Assembly (NCBI GenBank): GCA_020851115.1 | Contig: JADZDJ010000164.1 | Location: 1 to 51,273 of the forward strand | Direction: 5' to 3' | Source of the DNA: Pirellulales bacterium | Lineage (GTDB): Bacteria; Planctomycetota; Planctomycetia; Pirellulales; JADZDJ01 | Length of the DNA: 51,273 nt | Shown: positions 8,290 through 20,613 of the stretch, piece by piece | Layout: every line of letters begins with the position of its first letter | Numbering within the stretch: position 1 is the first letter of the stretch | Made by a program: the position numbers and the translations under genes | Notes under the pieces: generated by a model | Databases searched by the model: none | What the model saw: the letters and a program-made list of their open reading frames with translations, nothing else | Told to the model about the DNA's origin: nothing

Positions 8290-9114
8290 TTATGCGTTCA
8301 CCAGTTCTGCCATCGCTTGCAGAATGTTGTCTTCCGACAAAACTCCCAAGAGCAGGCGCGAGCGATCGACCACCGGCAACACTCGGGCGCGATGTTCGAG
8401 TAGCGTGAGCGCCGCCGTGCTTAGCGTCGATTCTGGATACAGCACCGGCAAAGACTGCAGCAACTGATGCACCGGCATTGCTTTCATCCGTTGGGCCTCT
8501 GGCTCGGAAGATTCCAAGTACAGGGCCAATCGCATGGCCGTTCGCGAGAGAATTCCAAGCGGACGATACTTCCGCACGGCCACTACATATTCTTGAGCGT
8601 GCCATTCGGCCGCTTCAAACGCACGTTCCAGCGTATCGTCCGCATCGATCGTATGGCCAGGCGAGCGCATCCGATGCCGAATGGGCTCGTTGTGTCCCGG
8701 CCAGCTTCCATAGGCAACCTTCTTGAGAAAATCGAGACCACAGATCGAGCCGGCGAGTTGACCGCGTTGCGTTACAGGAATCGAATGAAACCGATGGGCA
8801 ACCATCGCTTGTAGGGCGGCCTCATCAGAATCGGCTCCCTCAACGCTCATCACCTGCCGCGACATCACGTGAGCAACCGTCCGCTGACCGAACAATTCGC
8901 GCGATCCAGATTCGCTTTTTGCGCCCGCCTGATAGGCGGCATGGGCGAGATCGCGCCGGCTGACCAGTCCGACAATTTTCCCGTCATCATCCACCACCGG
9001 TAACTGGCGGATTTCGGTTTGTTCCAGCAACTCACGCAATTGGTCGATAGTCGTGTCCAACTTCGCGGCGATACATCCAACTCGAAGCACGCTGGTCGTG
9101 GCATTGGCAAGCAT
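8290..9114 (-). CDS. Protein with four CBS domains (two Bateman modules)
   Basis: The 274-residue protein is built almost entirely of CBS repeats. The first spans roughly residues 1-60 (QLPVVDDDGKIVGLVSRRDL). The second starts with HVMSRQVMSVEGAD, the third with RMRSPGHTIDADD, and the fourth has HRARVLPVVDRSRLLLGVLSEDNIL. CBS pairs bind adenine nucleotides and usually regulate a partner enzyme or transporter. No catalytic domain is present, so it is a stand-alone sensor whose target is unknown. GGGGAGA just upstream of the ATG at 9114 is a strong ribosome binding site. It is divergent from the E2 gene and convergent with rplU. Confidence 0.85.
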   Translation of the reverse strand: MLANATTSVLRVGCIAAKLDTTIDQLRELLEQTEIRQLPVVDDDGKIVGLVSRRDLAHAAYQAGAKSESGSRELFGQRTVAHVMSRQVMSVEGADSDEAALQAMVAHRFHSIPVTQRGQLAGSICGLDFLKKVAYGSWPGHNEPIRHRMRSPGHTIDADDTLERAFEAAEWHAQEYVVAVRKYRPLGILSRTAMRLALYLESSEPEAQRMKAMPVHQLLQSLPVLYPESTLSTAALTLLEHRARVLPVVDRSRLLLGVLSEDNILQAMAELVNA

Positions 9115-9374
9115 CGTATCTCCCCAGTAACGTCGCTGTAGAGCGGTTCAGACAAGCGTAGAATAAGGGATGGCCCTCCGAGGTTCTGATGAATTTTTCT
9201 CCAGACTTCCACCTAACCGCGGCTAATTGACCGTTTTTTTCGTTACATCGCGAAAAATCGGCCCAGCCCTTGCGAAAGCCCCGTTTGCGCGACCGCCCCG
9301 GCGCTGCAATAATAGGTTGTTTCAACAATCGGCTACGGACAAACTTCCATTCCCAGACCTTTCGAAATTTCTTC

Positions 9375-10784
9375 ATGCCTGACTTCAAACTGCCCGACTT
9401 GGGCGAAAATATCGATTCTGGCGACGTCGTCTCTGTCATGGTCGCCGAGGGCGACTTCATTAAAACCAATCAAGACGTGCTGGAACTTGAAACCGAGAAA
9501 GCCGTCATCGCGGTACCGTCCGACACAGCCGGCAAAGTCACTAAGATTCACGTGGCCAAGGGACAAACCGTCAAGCCCGGACAGGTGATCTTGTCGGTTG
9601 CCCCTGCGCCAGTAGCCGCGCCAACCACTGTGAAGGCACCAGCGCCGAAATCCACTGCACCGGCCGCAAAACCTGTACCTGCGAAACCTGCGGCGACCGC
9701 CACTAGTAAGCCAATACCACAAGTGCCGGCAGCAAAGGCGGCCGAGCCCGTCGCCGCCACGACTCGAACGCCCCATGAACCGCCGCCACGACTCCAGCCG
9801 CGCGAAGAGAATGGTCACAGCTCTTCGCCAGCGTCGAAGCCACGGCCCGGCGAAACCGACGAAGGTTCGACCATCGCAGCACTTGCCGCCCCCGCCGGCC
9901 CTGCCGTCCGGCGCTTGGCTCGCGAACTTGGCGTGGATTTGAACCGGGTCCGGGGCACCAGCGCAGATGGCCGCATTACACGCGAAGACGTCATCAACGC
10001 CGTCCGCCAAGCAAATGCCGTCGCGTCCACTGCGGCAGGATTCAGCGAATTGGCCGGCGCATCCGACGTCGACGGCTATGGTCCAGTCCACCGTGAGACG
10101 ATGACCAAAATCCGTAAGACGATTGCCACGAACATGGTCCGCTCGGTTTCGACGATTCCGCATCTGACGAATTTCGACGATGCCGATATTACCGAGCTTG
10201 AAGACCTGCGAAAAGACAGCGCCGCCAGCTACACCGACTCCGGCATCAAGTTGACTTCGTTGGCCTTTGTGCTGAAGGCCGTTGCTCTGGCGCTGAAACA
10301 GCACCCGACGCTGAATGCGTCGCTCGACATGGAAGCGGGGGAGGTCATCTACAAGCATTACGTGAATCTCGGCGTCGCCGTCGATACCGACCGCGGCCTG
10401 ATCGTTCCCGTACTGCGAGGCGTCGATCGCATGTCGATCCCACAAATCGCCCAAAGCATTCAAGCGGCGGCCGAAAAAGTGCGCGCCAGCCAACAAACGC
10501 TCGACGATCTCCGTGGCGGAACGTTTACGATCAGCAACCTGGGCGCCGTTGGCGGCCGGTATTCAACGCCGATCATCAACCATCCCGAAGTGGCGATCCT
10601 GCTCGCCGGTCGCTCGCGCAAAATGGCCGTGGTCGCCAAAGACGACCAGGTTGTAGCGCGATTGATGTTGCCGTTGAGTCTGTCTTACGACCACCGTATC
10701 GTGGACGGCGCCGCCGCCGCACGTTTTCTTAACGAAGTGATCGGCTACCTCGAATCTCCGGGCCGACTGCTGTTGTCGCCCTGA
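9375..10784 (+). CDS. 2-oxoacid dehydrogenase E2 (dihydrolipoyl acyltransferase)
   Basis: This is the core acyltransferase of a pyruvate-type dehydrogenase complex. The 469 residues comprise one lipoyl domain (lysine K42 in LETEKAVIAVP), a long Ala/Pro linker (about 80-165), and a peripheral subunit-binding domain (about 177-210, VRRLARELGVDLNRVRGT). The catalytic domain ends in the active-site motif SYDHRIVDG (H440). The ATG at 9375 was chosen because the family starts at PDFKLPDLGENI; an upstream in-frame start at 9270 is unlikely. No E1 or E3 gene adjoins. The single lipoyl domain and FTISNLGAVGG motif suit a pyruvate or branched-chain E2; I cannot separate these. Confidence 0.9.
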   Translation: MPDFKLPDLGENIDSGDVVSVMVAEGDFIKTNQDVLELETEKAVIAVPSDTAGKVTKIHVAKGQTVKPGQVILSVAPAPVAAPTTVKAPAPKSTAPAAKPVPAKPAATATSKPIPQVPAAKAAEPVAATTRTPHEPPPRLQPREENGHSSSPASKPRPGETDEGSTIAALAAPAGPAVRRLARELGVDLNRVRGTSADGRITREDVINAVRQANAVASTAAGFSELAGASDVDGYGPVHRETMTKIRKTIATNMVRSVSTIPHLTNFDDADITELEDLRKDSAASYTDSGIKLTSLAFVLKAVALALKQHPTLNASLDMEAGEVIYKHYVNLGVAVDTDRGLIVPVLRGVDRMSIPQIAQSIQAAAEKVRASQQTLDDLRGGTFTISNLGAVGGRYSTPIINHPEVAILLAGRSRKMAVVAKDDQVVARLMLPLSLSYDHRIVDGAAAARFLNEVIGYLESPGRLLLSP

Positions 10785-10810
10785 GAACCTAGCTACGAAG
10801 CTGGTTCTTT
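10784..10810 (+). terminator. Hairpin terminator after the E2 gene
   Basis: The stem is AGAACC plus AGCT on the left, with one bulged T, pairing with AGCT plus GGTTCT on the right. The loop is ACGA and the stem is followed by a short TTT. It starts on the last base of the E2 stop codon. The T-run is weak, so the terminator may be only partly efficient. The convergent PiT gene ends about 135 bp further on. Confidence 0.6.
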
Positions 10811-10945
10811 GAGCCTGCGGGAATCAAAAACCCACCATCCCATGCCGCGCCCGCCAGGACGCGACGGTCACACGCTCGCCAGCGGCCGCAGTTCGGCATT
10901 GCCGCCGATGCCAACCACCACCAAATATGTTGCGGTGAGACTGGG

Positions 10946-12034
10946 CTATGCTACGCCGAAACTTTGCAGCATCCGCATGAGAAAATAGGCGATCGTGCCC
11001 GACACGGGCATCGTCAGCAACCATGCCCAGGCCATGCGTTCGACCACTGTCCACCGTAGCGCGCTGAACCGCTTGACCGCACCGACCCCCATGATCGCAG
11101 CCGAGATATTGTGTGTCGTCGATACCGGGATGCCAAAGTAGGAAGCAATCCCGATGACCACGGTCGAACTCGTTTCGGCCGCGAACCCGTTCACCGGTTG
11201 CAGTCGGACCATTTTATGCCCCAGCGTTTTAATGATCCGCCACCCGCCACCCGCCGTCCCTGCGGCCATCGTTAGGGCGCAGACGACTTTGATCCACCAG
11301 GCGATCGCCAACTTGTGTCCAGGCTCGGGCGGAGCCACTTTCAGAAACGACATCCACTGCGGCAGATCGTCGAGACGCCCGCTAGCCGTGCCGGCCGCTA
11401 AGGCCAACGCGATAATCCCCATCGTCTTTTGGGCGTCGTTCGTGCCATGCATCAGGCCCATGCCTCCCGCACTAAGCATCTGGGCCTTACCGAACAGCCC
11501 ATTGACCGACCGAGGCTTCCAGTTACGCAGTAGCCCGTAGAGCAGGCCCATGATGAGCATCCCCAGGATGAAACCAATGATTGGCGAGACGATCATCGGA
11601 ACGATCACTTTCCAGAGCAGCCCTTTGCTCGGATACCAATGGATCCTGTCCGGCTCCGACCAAATCACCACGCTCCAATCTCCTGCGGCAGCCACCGCCG
11701 ATCCCACCAGGCCGCCGACGAGCGCGTGACTCGAACTGCTCGGCAGCCCGGCACGCCAAGTGATGAGATTCCAAGTAATCGCCCCCAGCAGCGCGCAAAT
11801 CAGCGCTTCTTGCGAGGCAAACTTCGGATCCACTAGCCCGGAGGCGATCGTCGACGCAACGGCCGCACCCAACAGCGCGCCAAGCAAGTTCGTGCAAGCC
11901 GCCATCACCACGGCCTGCCGCGGCGTGAGCACCTTGGTCGCTACGACCGTGGCAATCGAGTTGGCGGTGTCGTGAAAACCATTGATGTACTCGAAGGCCA
12001 GTGCGATCAGGATCACCACAAAGATCAACGTCAT
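10946..12034 (-). CDS. pit: PiT-family inorganic phosphate permease
   Basis: This integral membrane protein imports phosphate with a coupled cation. The 362-residue protein has about ten hydrophobic segments and both inverted family signatures: NGFHDTANSIATVVATKVL near the N-terminus and GTNDAQKTMGIIALAL in the second half, plus PVSTTHNISAAIMG near the end. It is somewhat short for the family but complete. A DUF47 gene lies 36 bp upstream on the same strand; that pairing is widespread and suggests cotranscription and functional coupling. PiT proteins can also carry sulfate; phosphate is the default here because of the DUF47 partner. Confidence 0.92.
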   Translation of the reverse strand: MTLIFVVILIALAFEYINGFHDTANSIATVVATKVLTPRQAVVMAACTNLLGALLGAAVASTIASGLVDPKFASQEALICALLGAITWNLITWRAGLPSSSSHALVGGLVGSAVAAAGDWSVVIWSEPDRIHWYPSKGLLWKVIVPMIVSPIIGFILGMLIMGLLYGLLRNWKPRSVNGLFGKAQMLSAGGMGLMHGTNDAQKTMGIIALALAAGTASGRLDDLPQWMSFLKVAPPEPGHKLAIAWWIKVVCALTMAAGTAGGGWRIIKTLGHKMVRLQPVNGFAAETSSTVVIGIASYFGIPVSTTHNISAAIMGVGAVKRFSALRWTVVERMAWAWLLTMPVSGTIAYFLMRMLQSFGVA

Positions 12035-12070
12035 CGATGCTACAATTCAATTCGGAGAATCTCGGCCCGG

Positions 12071-12700
12071 TTACGAATTTTTCAGCACGATATGCGAAAT
12101 GGCGTTGCCCGCATCACGGCAGCGGTCGATCACTTTTTCCAGCAAGTCGTACAAGTCGCGGACCATCATCGACTGCAATGGTTCATATTTCCCACCGTAG
12201 ACTTCGCGCAATAAATCGAGCATTACATCGTCCGCTTCTCCCTCGATGCCCTGCAAACGGTCGTTCATTTGCTTGACCATTTCCAACGGCGGCATTTTCC
12301 GCAACAGCCGAACCATCTGCGCCAGCGTTTCAGTCGCCCGTTGCATCAACTCGATCTGGCGCGCGAAATCGACTCCCTCCATCCGCTGCGGGGCCAAATT
12401 GAACCGCTCGGCAAATTTTTCGATCGATTTGCAAATCCGGTACATCGCGTAGGACAGCGTTTCAATGTCTTCTCGCTCCAGCCCGGTGACGAAGGTATTG
12501 ACCAACTCTTCGCTAATTTTGTCGGTGATATTCTTGTCTTTTCCGCGAGCCAGGGCGAACTCGTGCAGCGGGTGAGCGTGCGTACGGTCCTTCAATAGTT
12601 CGATCAGTAGTCGCGTCAGCGCGCGCGTTTCGTCGGCACTGGCCTCCAAGAGGTCGAAAAACTTGGCATCGTGGCTGAAAAATTTTTGGATCGAGAACAT
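12071..12700 (-). CDS. DUF47 (PhoU-like) phosphate transport regulator
   Basis: This 209-residue, wholly helical cytoplasmic protein of the DUF47/PhoU-like family begins MFSIQKFFSHDAKFFDLLE and shows HEFALARGKDKNITDKI and EGEADDVMLDLL. These are the metal-binding helical repeats of the family. Such proteins are nearly always encoded next to a PiT permease and are thought to control it. Here the permease is the next gene downstream. The promoter for the pair should lie in 12701-13091. Confidence 0.88.
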   Translation of the reverse strand: MFSIQKFFSHDAKFFDLLEASADETRALTRLLIELLKDRTHAHPLHEFALARGKDKNITDKISEELVNTFVTGLEREDIETLSYAMYRICKSIEKFAERFNLAPQRMEGVDFARQIELMQRATETLAQMVRLLRKMPPLEMVKQMNDRLQGIEGEADDVMLDLLREVYGGKYEPLQSMMVRDLYDLLEKVIDRCRDAGNAISHIVLKNS

Positions 12701-13091
12701 AGCGGACGAAAAAAGCCCCCTGGATCGCGAAATTCAAGCCGCGATTGAGAAGTGCGAATCTTCCTCGAAAGTGCGACGGATGACAAGCGGGCGGCAATTT
12801 GAACCAGGGCATTTCAGTCGTGCAAGTCACTACGTTCTCGGACTTTGAAACTTGTATTCACTGGAAAGCGGCTGTATTTTTCCATGCTGTGCCCATTGGG
12901 CAGCGTGGCCGACCCAATCGCTTTCTAACGGGGGCCGCGCCGATTCAAAGCTGCGCCCGTAGCGGCCGTGCAAAGTACAAATCAAGCTGGAAGAGGGGAA
13001 TCCTTTCGAGAGATCAGCTTGAATCAAGATCGCGGCAGTCTTAAAATCGCAGGTCTCGACTGAATTTGCTGCTATTCTCAGAAAGTAAGTA
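12701..13091. other. Divergent 391-bp control region, no gene
   Basis: The stretch separates the DUF47-PiT pair (minus) from the ABC genes (plus) and should hold both promoters. The only clear structure is the palindrome TGCCCA-T-TGGGCA at 12890-12902, a possible operator. I see no LacI-type site and no convincing sigma-70 box pair. Confidence 0.4.
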
Positions 13092-14285
13092 ATGGCTCAC
13101 TGCAAGTCTTTTCTTGCTGCGCTGCTGTGCAGCTTGCCGCTGGTCAGCTTGACATGCCTTGGTTGTCATCGCGCGGCCGACAGCCAGGCGCTCGGCCACC
13201 ATGACGGACCGTTGGAAAATTTTAGGACCGGCAAAGCGGAACGCGGCACCGGCGCTGCCAGCAATTCGACTGAACCGAAGCGGTTGATTATGCTCACCAA
13301 TGGCGATGACCCATTCTGGGACGCCATGCGGGCCGGCATGGAAGATGCCGAGCAAGATTTGAAGTTGACAGACGCCGGCTTGAAGGTGGAACTGGATAAG
13401 AACGACAATACGCCTAAGGGTCAGATCGATAAGCTGACGCAATACGGCAACCAAACCGACATTGCCGCGGTTGCCATCTCTTCGACCGACGCGCGTAGCA
13501 CTCAGATCGCCGACGCCATGAGAGCGCTGCTGCAGCAAGGCATCGAAGTGGTGACCATCGACTCGGACGTCGACCGTCGCGCCGCCCGCGACGCGAGATT
13601 CGCCTACTTGGGCACCGACAACATCATCGGTGGCCGCGAGCTGGGCAAAGCCGCCCGAGCGCTGCGGCCCAACGGCGGCAACTATGCGGCGTTCGTGGGA
13701 TTGAAAAGCGCCGCCAATGCGCAAGAGCGAATCCAAGGATTTTCCGAAGGCGCTGGCGAAGCCTTACAGCAGCTCGAATATCTGGGGGACGAAATGGATC
13801 TTTCCGTCGCGGCAAAAAATGTTCGCGACGCGCTCGATCGAAATCCCAAAATCGACACCCTGGTGGGCATTTGGGCTTACAATGCTCCGGCGATTGCTTC
13901 GACGGTGAAAGAGCGCAGCATCCGCGCGAAAACCAAGGTGGTGGTGTTCGACGCGCATCCCGGCGCATTGCTGGGCATGGAGGAGGGCTTGATCGACGCG
14001 TTGGTCGTGCAAAACCCCTACGAAATGGGTTACCAGGGAGTGCGCTTGATGAAGGCGCTCGTCGAGAATGACCAAGCGACGATCGCCCATCTGTTTCCAA
14101 GCTGGAATGCCACCTCCGGTGAATTCACTCGGCCCGACGGCGATTTGCGAATCACTGGCCTAAAAGTGGTCGTTCCCGATGAGAATACGCCCTTGAAAAA
14201 GGACATGTTTGAAAGCAGCACCGAGTTTCTCAAGCTTTCGGATTTCAAACAGTGGCTCGCGAAATATAAGCTGAAAGGTTCTTGA
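13092..14285 (+). CDS. Sugar ABC transporter substrate-binding lipoprotein
   Basis: This is a periplasmic-binding-protein type I (RbsB-like) solute receptor. The 397-residue precursor has a lipoprotein signal peptide with lipobox CLGC (lipidated cysteine C25) and then a short linker. The mature fold starts at PKRLIMLTNGDDPFWDAMRAGM and includes VVTIDSDVDRRAARDARFAYLGTDN-type and QGFSEGAGEAL segments typical of ribose/galactose-type receptors. It is probably anchored to the inner membrane facing the periplasm. The stop overlaps the permease start by one base (TGATG), so the two are translationally coupled. The sugar is not predictable. Confidence 0.88.
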   Translation: MAHCKSFLAALLCSLPLVSLTCLGCHRAADSQALGHHDGPLENFRTGKAERGTGAASNSTEPKRLIMLTNGDDPFWDAMRAGMEDAEQDLKLTDAGLKVELDKNDNTPKGQIDKLTQYGNQTDIAAVAISSTDARSTQIADAMRALLQQGIEVVTIDSDVDRRAARDARFAYLGTDNIIGGRELGKAARALRPNGGNYAAFVGLKSAANAQERIQGFSEGAGEALQQLEYLGDEMDLSVAAKNVRDALDRNPKIDTLVGIWAYNAPAIASTVKERSIRAKTKVVVFDAHPGALLGMEEGLIDALVVQNPYEMGYQGVRLMKALVENDQATIAHLFPSWNATSGEFTRPDGDLRITGLKVVVPDENTPLKKDMFESSTEFLKLSDFKQWLAKYKLKGS

Positions 14286-15508
14286 TGCGGCAGTTCCGCA
14301 GCGAGTATGGACTGCTGATCGCCATCGTCGCCGTGTTGGCGGTGACCACGATCTTCAATAGCGCCTATTTGACGAAGCCGGGGCAAAACGCCGCGGAAAT
14401 CCTGCGGCAGACGTCGCTGCTGGGAATTTTCGCGCTCGGCGCCGCCATTGTGATCATTTCCGGCGGCATCGACTTGTCGTCCGGCGCCGTCATTGCCTTT
14501 AGCGGGTCGATCTGCGCGGAGATTTTTCTCGCGCTCTCGCCGCTCGACGTCCGCGGGTCGCCCGATCCATCGCAGTTGGGCGCTGGCGTCATCCTGGCGG
14601 GAATTACCGGGGCGTTGGTCGTGGGCTTTCTCATCGGCACCCTGCATGCCTGGTTGATTACGGCGATCGGGCTGCCGCCGTTCGTGGCGACCTTGGCATC
14701 GCTGGTGGGGCTGCGCAGTCTAGCCAAAGTGCTGAATCAAACCGTGACGGCGGCGCTCGGCAGTCAATCGATCAAAATCTATGTCTACGACAAAGATTTT
14801 ACGCGACTCGGCGGGCTGGGAGATTTATACGGTATCGAAGTCTTCGGCATTGAACTTGGCGCATGGCTGATTCCTTGTTCGATCTTTCTGTTGCTGTCGC
14901 TTGGCTTTTGGTTCTTGATGAACCGCACCGTCGTCGGCAGGCATTTGTACGCGATGGGGGGCAACGAACAGGCTGCGCGGCTCAGCGGTATTCGCACCGA
15001 ACGATTAAAATGGCTGGCCTATTGCATCGGAGCGATGACCGCTTCGCTGGCTGGTGTGTTGTACACGGCAGAAGTCGGTTCGGCCGATCCGTTAACCATC
15101 GGTCGCGGCTATGAGCTGAACGCCATCGCCGCCGCGGTCGTTGGTGGGTGCGGGTTGCAAGGCGGCATCGGTTTGATTCCTGGCGTGATGCTTGGGGTAT
15201 TGTTCCTACGCGTGGTGATCGATTCGGTCGCCAAGCTCGTCGGCAGCGGGGCAGACGACTACGAAGGTATCATCGTCGGATTCTTGGTCGTGCTGGCGGT
15301 GGCGTTCAACGAATTGCGGCAGACCTCGCGCGGAGGCAAGAAATTCTTTCCCGGGGCGCTCGGCTATGTGGCGATTGTCGCGCTGGCCTTGCTGGCCGGC
15401 TCCGTCGGCTTGGTCATGTCCGGTGGCGTCGCTGGCGCTGTTGCCGGGGTAGTCAGCGTGATCGTGCTTGGCGCGGTGAAATTCATTGAATCGCGACGCG
15501 GGCCGTGA
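14285..15508 (+). CDS. Sugar ABC transporter permease (RbsC-like)
   Basis: This inner-membrane permease belongs to the branched-chain-amino-acid/ribose permease superfamily. The 407 residues are dominated by hydrophobic helices and contain the family signatures IISGGIDLSSGAVIA, GLPPFVATLASL, YAMGGNEQAARLSGI and NAIAAAVVGGCGLQGG. It has extra C-terminal helices beyond the normal 320-340 residue permease (about residues 355-405). The start ATG overlaps the receptor stop. No ABC ATPase of the RbsA type is found on either side, so the transporter must borrow one encoded elsewhere. Confidence 0.88.
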   Translation: MRQFRSEYGLLIAIVAVLAVTTIFNSAYLTKPGQNAAEILRQTSLLGIFALGAAIVIISGGIDLSSGAVIAFSGSICAEIFLALSPLDVRGSPDPSQLGAGVILAGITGALVVGFLIGTLHAWLITAIGLPPFVATLASLVGLRSLAKVLNQTVTAALGSQSIKIYVYDKDFTRLGGLGDLYGIEVFGIELGAWLIPCSIFLLLSLGFWFLMNRTVVGRHLYAMGGNEQAARLSGIRTERLKWLAYCIGAMTASLAGVLYTAEVGSADPLTIGRGYELNAIAAAVVGGCGLQGGIGLIPGVMLGVLFLRVVIDSVAKLVGSGADDYEGIIVGFLVVLAVAFNELRQTSRGGKKFFPGALGYVAIVALALLAGSVGLVMSGGVAGAVAGVVSVIVLGAVKFIESRRGP

Positions 15509-15626
15509 TGTCTGTGTGTGGAATCGCGGCTCCAGCACATCGGGACTGACGGATGCCGCCACCGATGATTAGAATGCCGCTGGTGCTTGGGGCATTGTCA
15601 AGTCACTCAGCGAGCGGCCACGGCCG

Positions 15627-17410
15627 ATGCACTCGATGGATCCCTCCGAAAACAACTCGGGCAGCGGCGAAATCCAATATACGCCAACTATCGGCGAAGC
15701 GCAATTGACGGTTCGATCGGTCGTCGCCGGCTGCATCACCGGCAGTATCGTTGCCTGCACCAACATTTACATCGGGCTGAAAATCGGCTGGTCGTTCGGC
15801 GCTTCGATTATTGCCGCCGTGTTGAGCTATGCCCTGTTTGCAATTATCGGCCGACGACTATCCGTTCTGGAAACCAACATCGCCCAGACGGCCGGCGCGG
15901 CCGCCGGCGGAATGGCCGGTGCGGCAGGGCTGCTCAACGTAATTCCCGCCATGCAGCTCTTGGATCAACCGCTCGACTGGGCGACGCTTTCGCTGTGGGC
16001 GCTTTCCGTGTCGTTCCTTGGGGTGTTTTTTGCCGTGCCGTTGAGGCGTCAGTTCATCGAAATCGACAAACTGCGGTTTCCGACCGGAACCGCCACAGCA
16101 GCGACCATTCTGGCAATGAACAGCGAATCGGGGGATGCGGTCGCCAAAGCCCGGGCGCTGATTTGGTCGTGTATCGGAGCCGGCGCCTTTACGTTGGCAT
16201 ACTACTTTGTTCCGCAACTGGAAAACCCGCCGCTCGAACGGTGGCTTAAGTCAGCGGCGCTGGCGACGGCCGCGGCTTGGGGATTCAAGCTTTATTTCGG
16301 ACCCTCGCTACTGGGCGCCGGCTTTTTGATGGGTCCGAGAGTCGTTCTTTCGCTGCTCTTGGGGGCCATCTTGAGTTGGGGCGTGTTTGGGCCACTGGCC
16401 AGAGAAAATGGCTGGGCCGTCGGCCCCATTATGGACTATAAGAGCGGCGCACGCGGCTGGATCCTTTGGCCTGGAGTCGCGCTAATGGTCTGCGAGGCAT
16501 TGACGGCACTAGCGCTTTCCTGGCGTACGTTTATTCGCGCGTTAAGATTTCGCAGCTTCGGCGAAGCCAGCGACGACGGCGATCGCGAACAGATTCCTAA
16601 TAGCTGGTGGATCGGCGGGCTGGCCGCCGGATCGGTCGTGACGATTGTGATTTCGAGCACCGTGTTCGACATTTATTGGCTGCACACGTTGATTGCCATC
16701 GCGCTGTCCGCTGTGCTTGCAACGGTTGCCGCCAGATCGCTGGGAGAAACAGACATCAATCCGACCGGCGGGGTTGGGAAGGTCACGCAGCTTGTTTTCG
16801 GCGGACTTTCGCCAGGTCAGATGATTACGAATCTGATGTCGGCGGGCATCACCAACGGCGGCGCGTCGCAAGCCGGCGACATGATGCAGGATCTCAAGAC
16901 CGGCTATTTGTTGGGCGCATCGCCGCGCAAGCAGTTTGGCGCGCAATTGATCGGAGTATGCGCTGGATTGGTCCTCGTCATTCCCGTCTATCGAATTTTC
17001 ACATCAGCCTACAAATTGGGAGAAGATCAGATTCCAGCGCCGGCCGCGCAAGCGTGGAAGGCGATGGCCGAACTGCTCGTGGAAGGCTTGCAGGCGCTGC
17101 CCCCGCACGCCACGACCGCGCTGGCCATCGCGGCGGCGCTGTGCGTTGTTCTGCCGGTTCTGCGAAAAATCGACCGCATCAAACCGTATGTCCCCAGTGG
17201 CCTGGCCATTGGAATTGCCTTCATCGTCCCTGCGTTCAATTCGCTCGTGATGTTCTTCGGGCTGGTGGTCTGGCTGATCTGGAAGCGGCTATCGCCCTGT
17301 TCCGTGGAGAAGTATACGTTTGCGGTCGCTTCGGGACTGATCGCCGGCGAAGGATTGATTGGCATCGTGAACGCTGGCCTGACAATCGCGAACGTACCGC
17401 GGCTGACAAA

Positions 17411-17414
<4 letters not shown>
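15627..17414 (+). CDS. OPT family oligopeptide/metal-chelate transporter
   Basis: This polytopic inner-membrane transporter of the OPT family has 595 residues and about 14-16 hydrophobic segments. Diagnostic segments are TNIYIGLKIGWSFGASII near the N-terminus, LRFPTGTATAATILAMN, the hallmark GDMMQDLKTGYLLGASP, and IVPAFNSLVMFFGL near the end. Bacterial OPT proteins move oligopeptides or metal complexes; the substrate is open. Two in-frame ATGs (15627, 15636) are possible and neither has a good ribosome binding site. It follows the ABC permease by about 120 bp. The stop codon lies in one arm of a hairpin shared with the convergent gyrB. Confidence 0.85.
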
Positions 17415-20018
<2,604 letters not shown>

Positions 20019-20023
20019 CTAAT

Positions 20024-20118
20024 GGAGATTTGAATTTTCAGATTTCAGATGATTCGTTTCGACGGGTAGAGCCCAGGGAACTCGGATGAAATAAGATATA
20101 AAAATTGAAAAAATCTAA
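20024..20118. repeat. AT-rich imperfect inverted arms, dciA-gyrB spacer
   Basis: A left arm at about 20024-20057 with repeated CAGATTT-like words faces a right arm at about 20082-20118 that is roughly complementary (AGATTT and AATTTT blocks shared in the same order). Pairing needs gaps, so this is one of the weaker family members. It lies just upstream of gyrB in the direction of transcription. Confidence 0.35.
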
Positions 20119-20284
20119 GTTGCGAGCGAGTTAGTCGTAAATGCCTGTGGGACGATTACACCAATGCTGCTCTCAACTTCTTGATCTTATTTCGTTCACA
20201 TTCCTCGATCTTTACTGGATTCGTCCATCGTGCCAAAATGATCTGCTTGGTGATTTCGTGTCTCTCGCGGTTCGAATCGATCCG

Positions 20285-20584
20285 TTACGCGACGCTTCCC
20301 ACGCGGAATCGAAGGTTTTTGATATTCTCTTGCGGAGCGGATATTTGAAGTTTTTTGAGCACTTGGTCCTTCTGAAAGCCTAGCTCTTGAACCAGCAAAT
20401 TGTTCGCTACGACGACTTCTAAAGTACCGCGGCGAATATTGCCAGGACGGGTAAACTTGGCTATTTTTTCGCCGACGGCCGCCGCCCAAACACGTTCTAT
20501 CTCCGCCGTACTGATTTCCCGCGCATAGCCGCGACGCGCGATGAGCTGCGTCAACACGTCGCCGATTTGTCTTGGTGCAGGCAT
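20285..20584 (-). CDS. dciA: DciA (DUF721) helicase-loading factor
   Basis: This 99-residue DUF721 protein begins MPAPRQIGDVLTQLIARRGY and shows the family core VWAAAVGEKIAKFTRPGNIRRGTLEVVVANN and ELGFQKDQVLKKL. DciA proteins interact with the replicative helicase DnaB and help load it in bacteria lacking DnaC/DnaI. Its place between dnaN and gyrB supports a replication role. An in-frame TTG at 20593 is an alternative start; the ATG at 20584 has GGAAAAG just upstream. The recF gene, often found in this interval, is absent. Confidence 0.82.
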   Translation of the reverse strand: MPAPRQIGDVLTQLIARRGYAREISTAEIERVWAAAVGEKIAKFTRPGNIRRGTLEVVVANNLLVQELGFQKDQVLKKLQISAPQENIKNLRFRVGSVA

Positions 20585-20613
20585 CTTTTCCAATGGCGTC
20601 GTCCAGAAATCGT

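Noticed and set aside
9333-10496. 387-codon frame antisense to the E2 gene
   Set aside because: It is a mirror of a well-supported gene; its Gly/Arg/Trp-rich sequence reflects the opposite strand's Ala/Pro linker.
12890-12902. TGCCCATTGGGCA palindrome as a LacI-type operator for the ABC genes
   Set aside because: It lacks the central CG and AA/TT pattern of LacI-family sites, and no regulator gene is near; it is kept only as a possible site of unknown type.
20262-20285. GGTTCGAATC, resembling a tRNA T-loop
   Set aside because: The flanking bases do not form a T-stem on either strand and no acceptor or anticodon stem is present.
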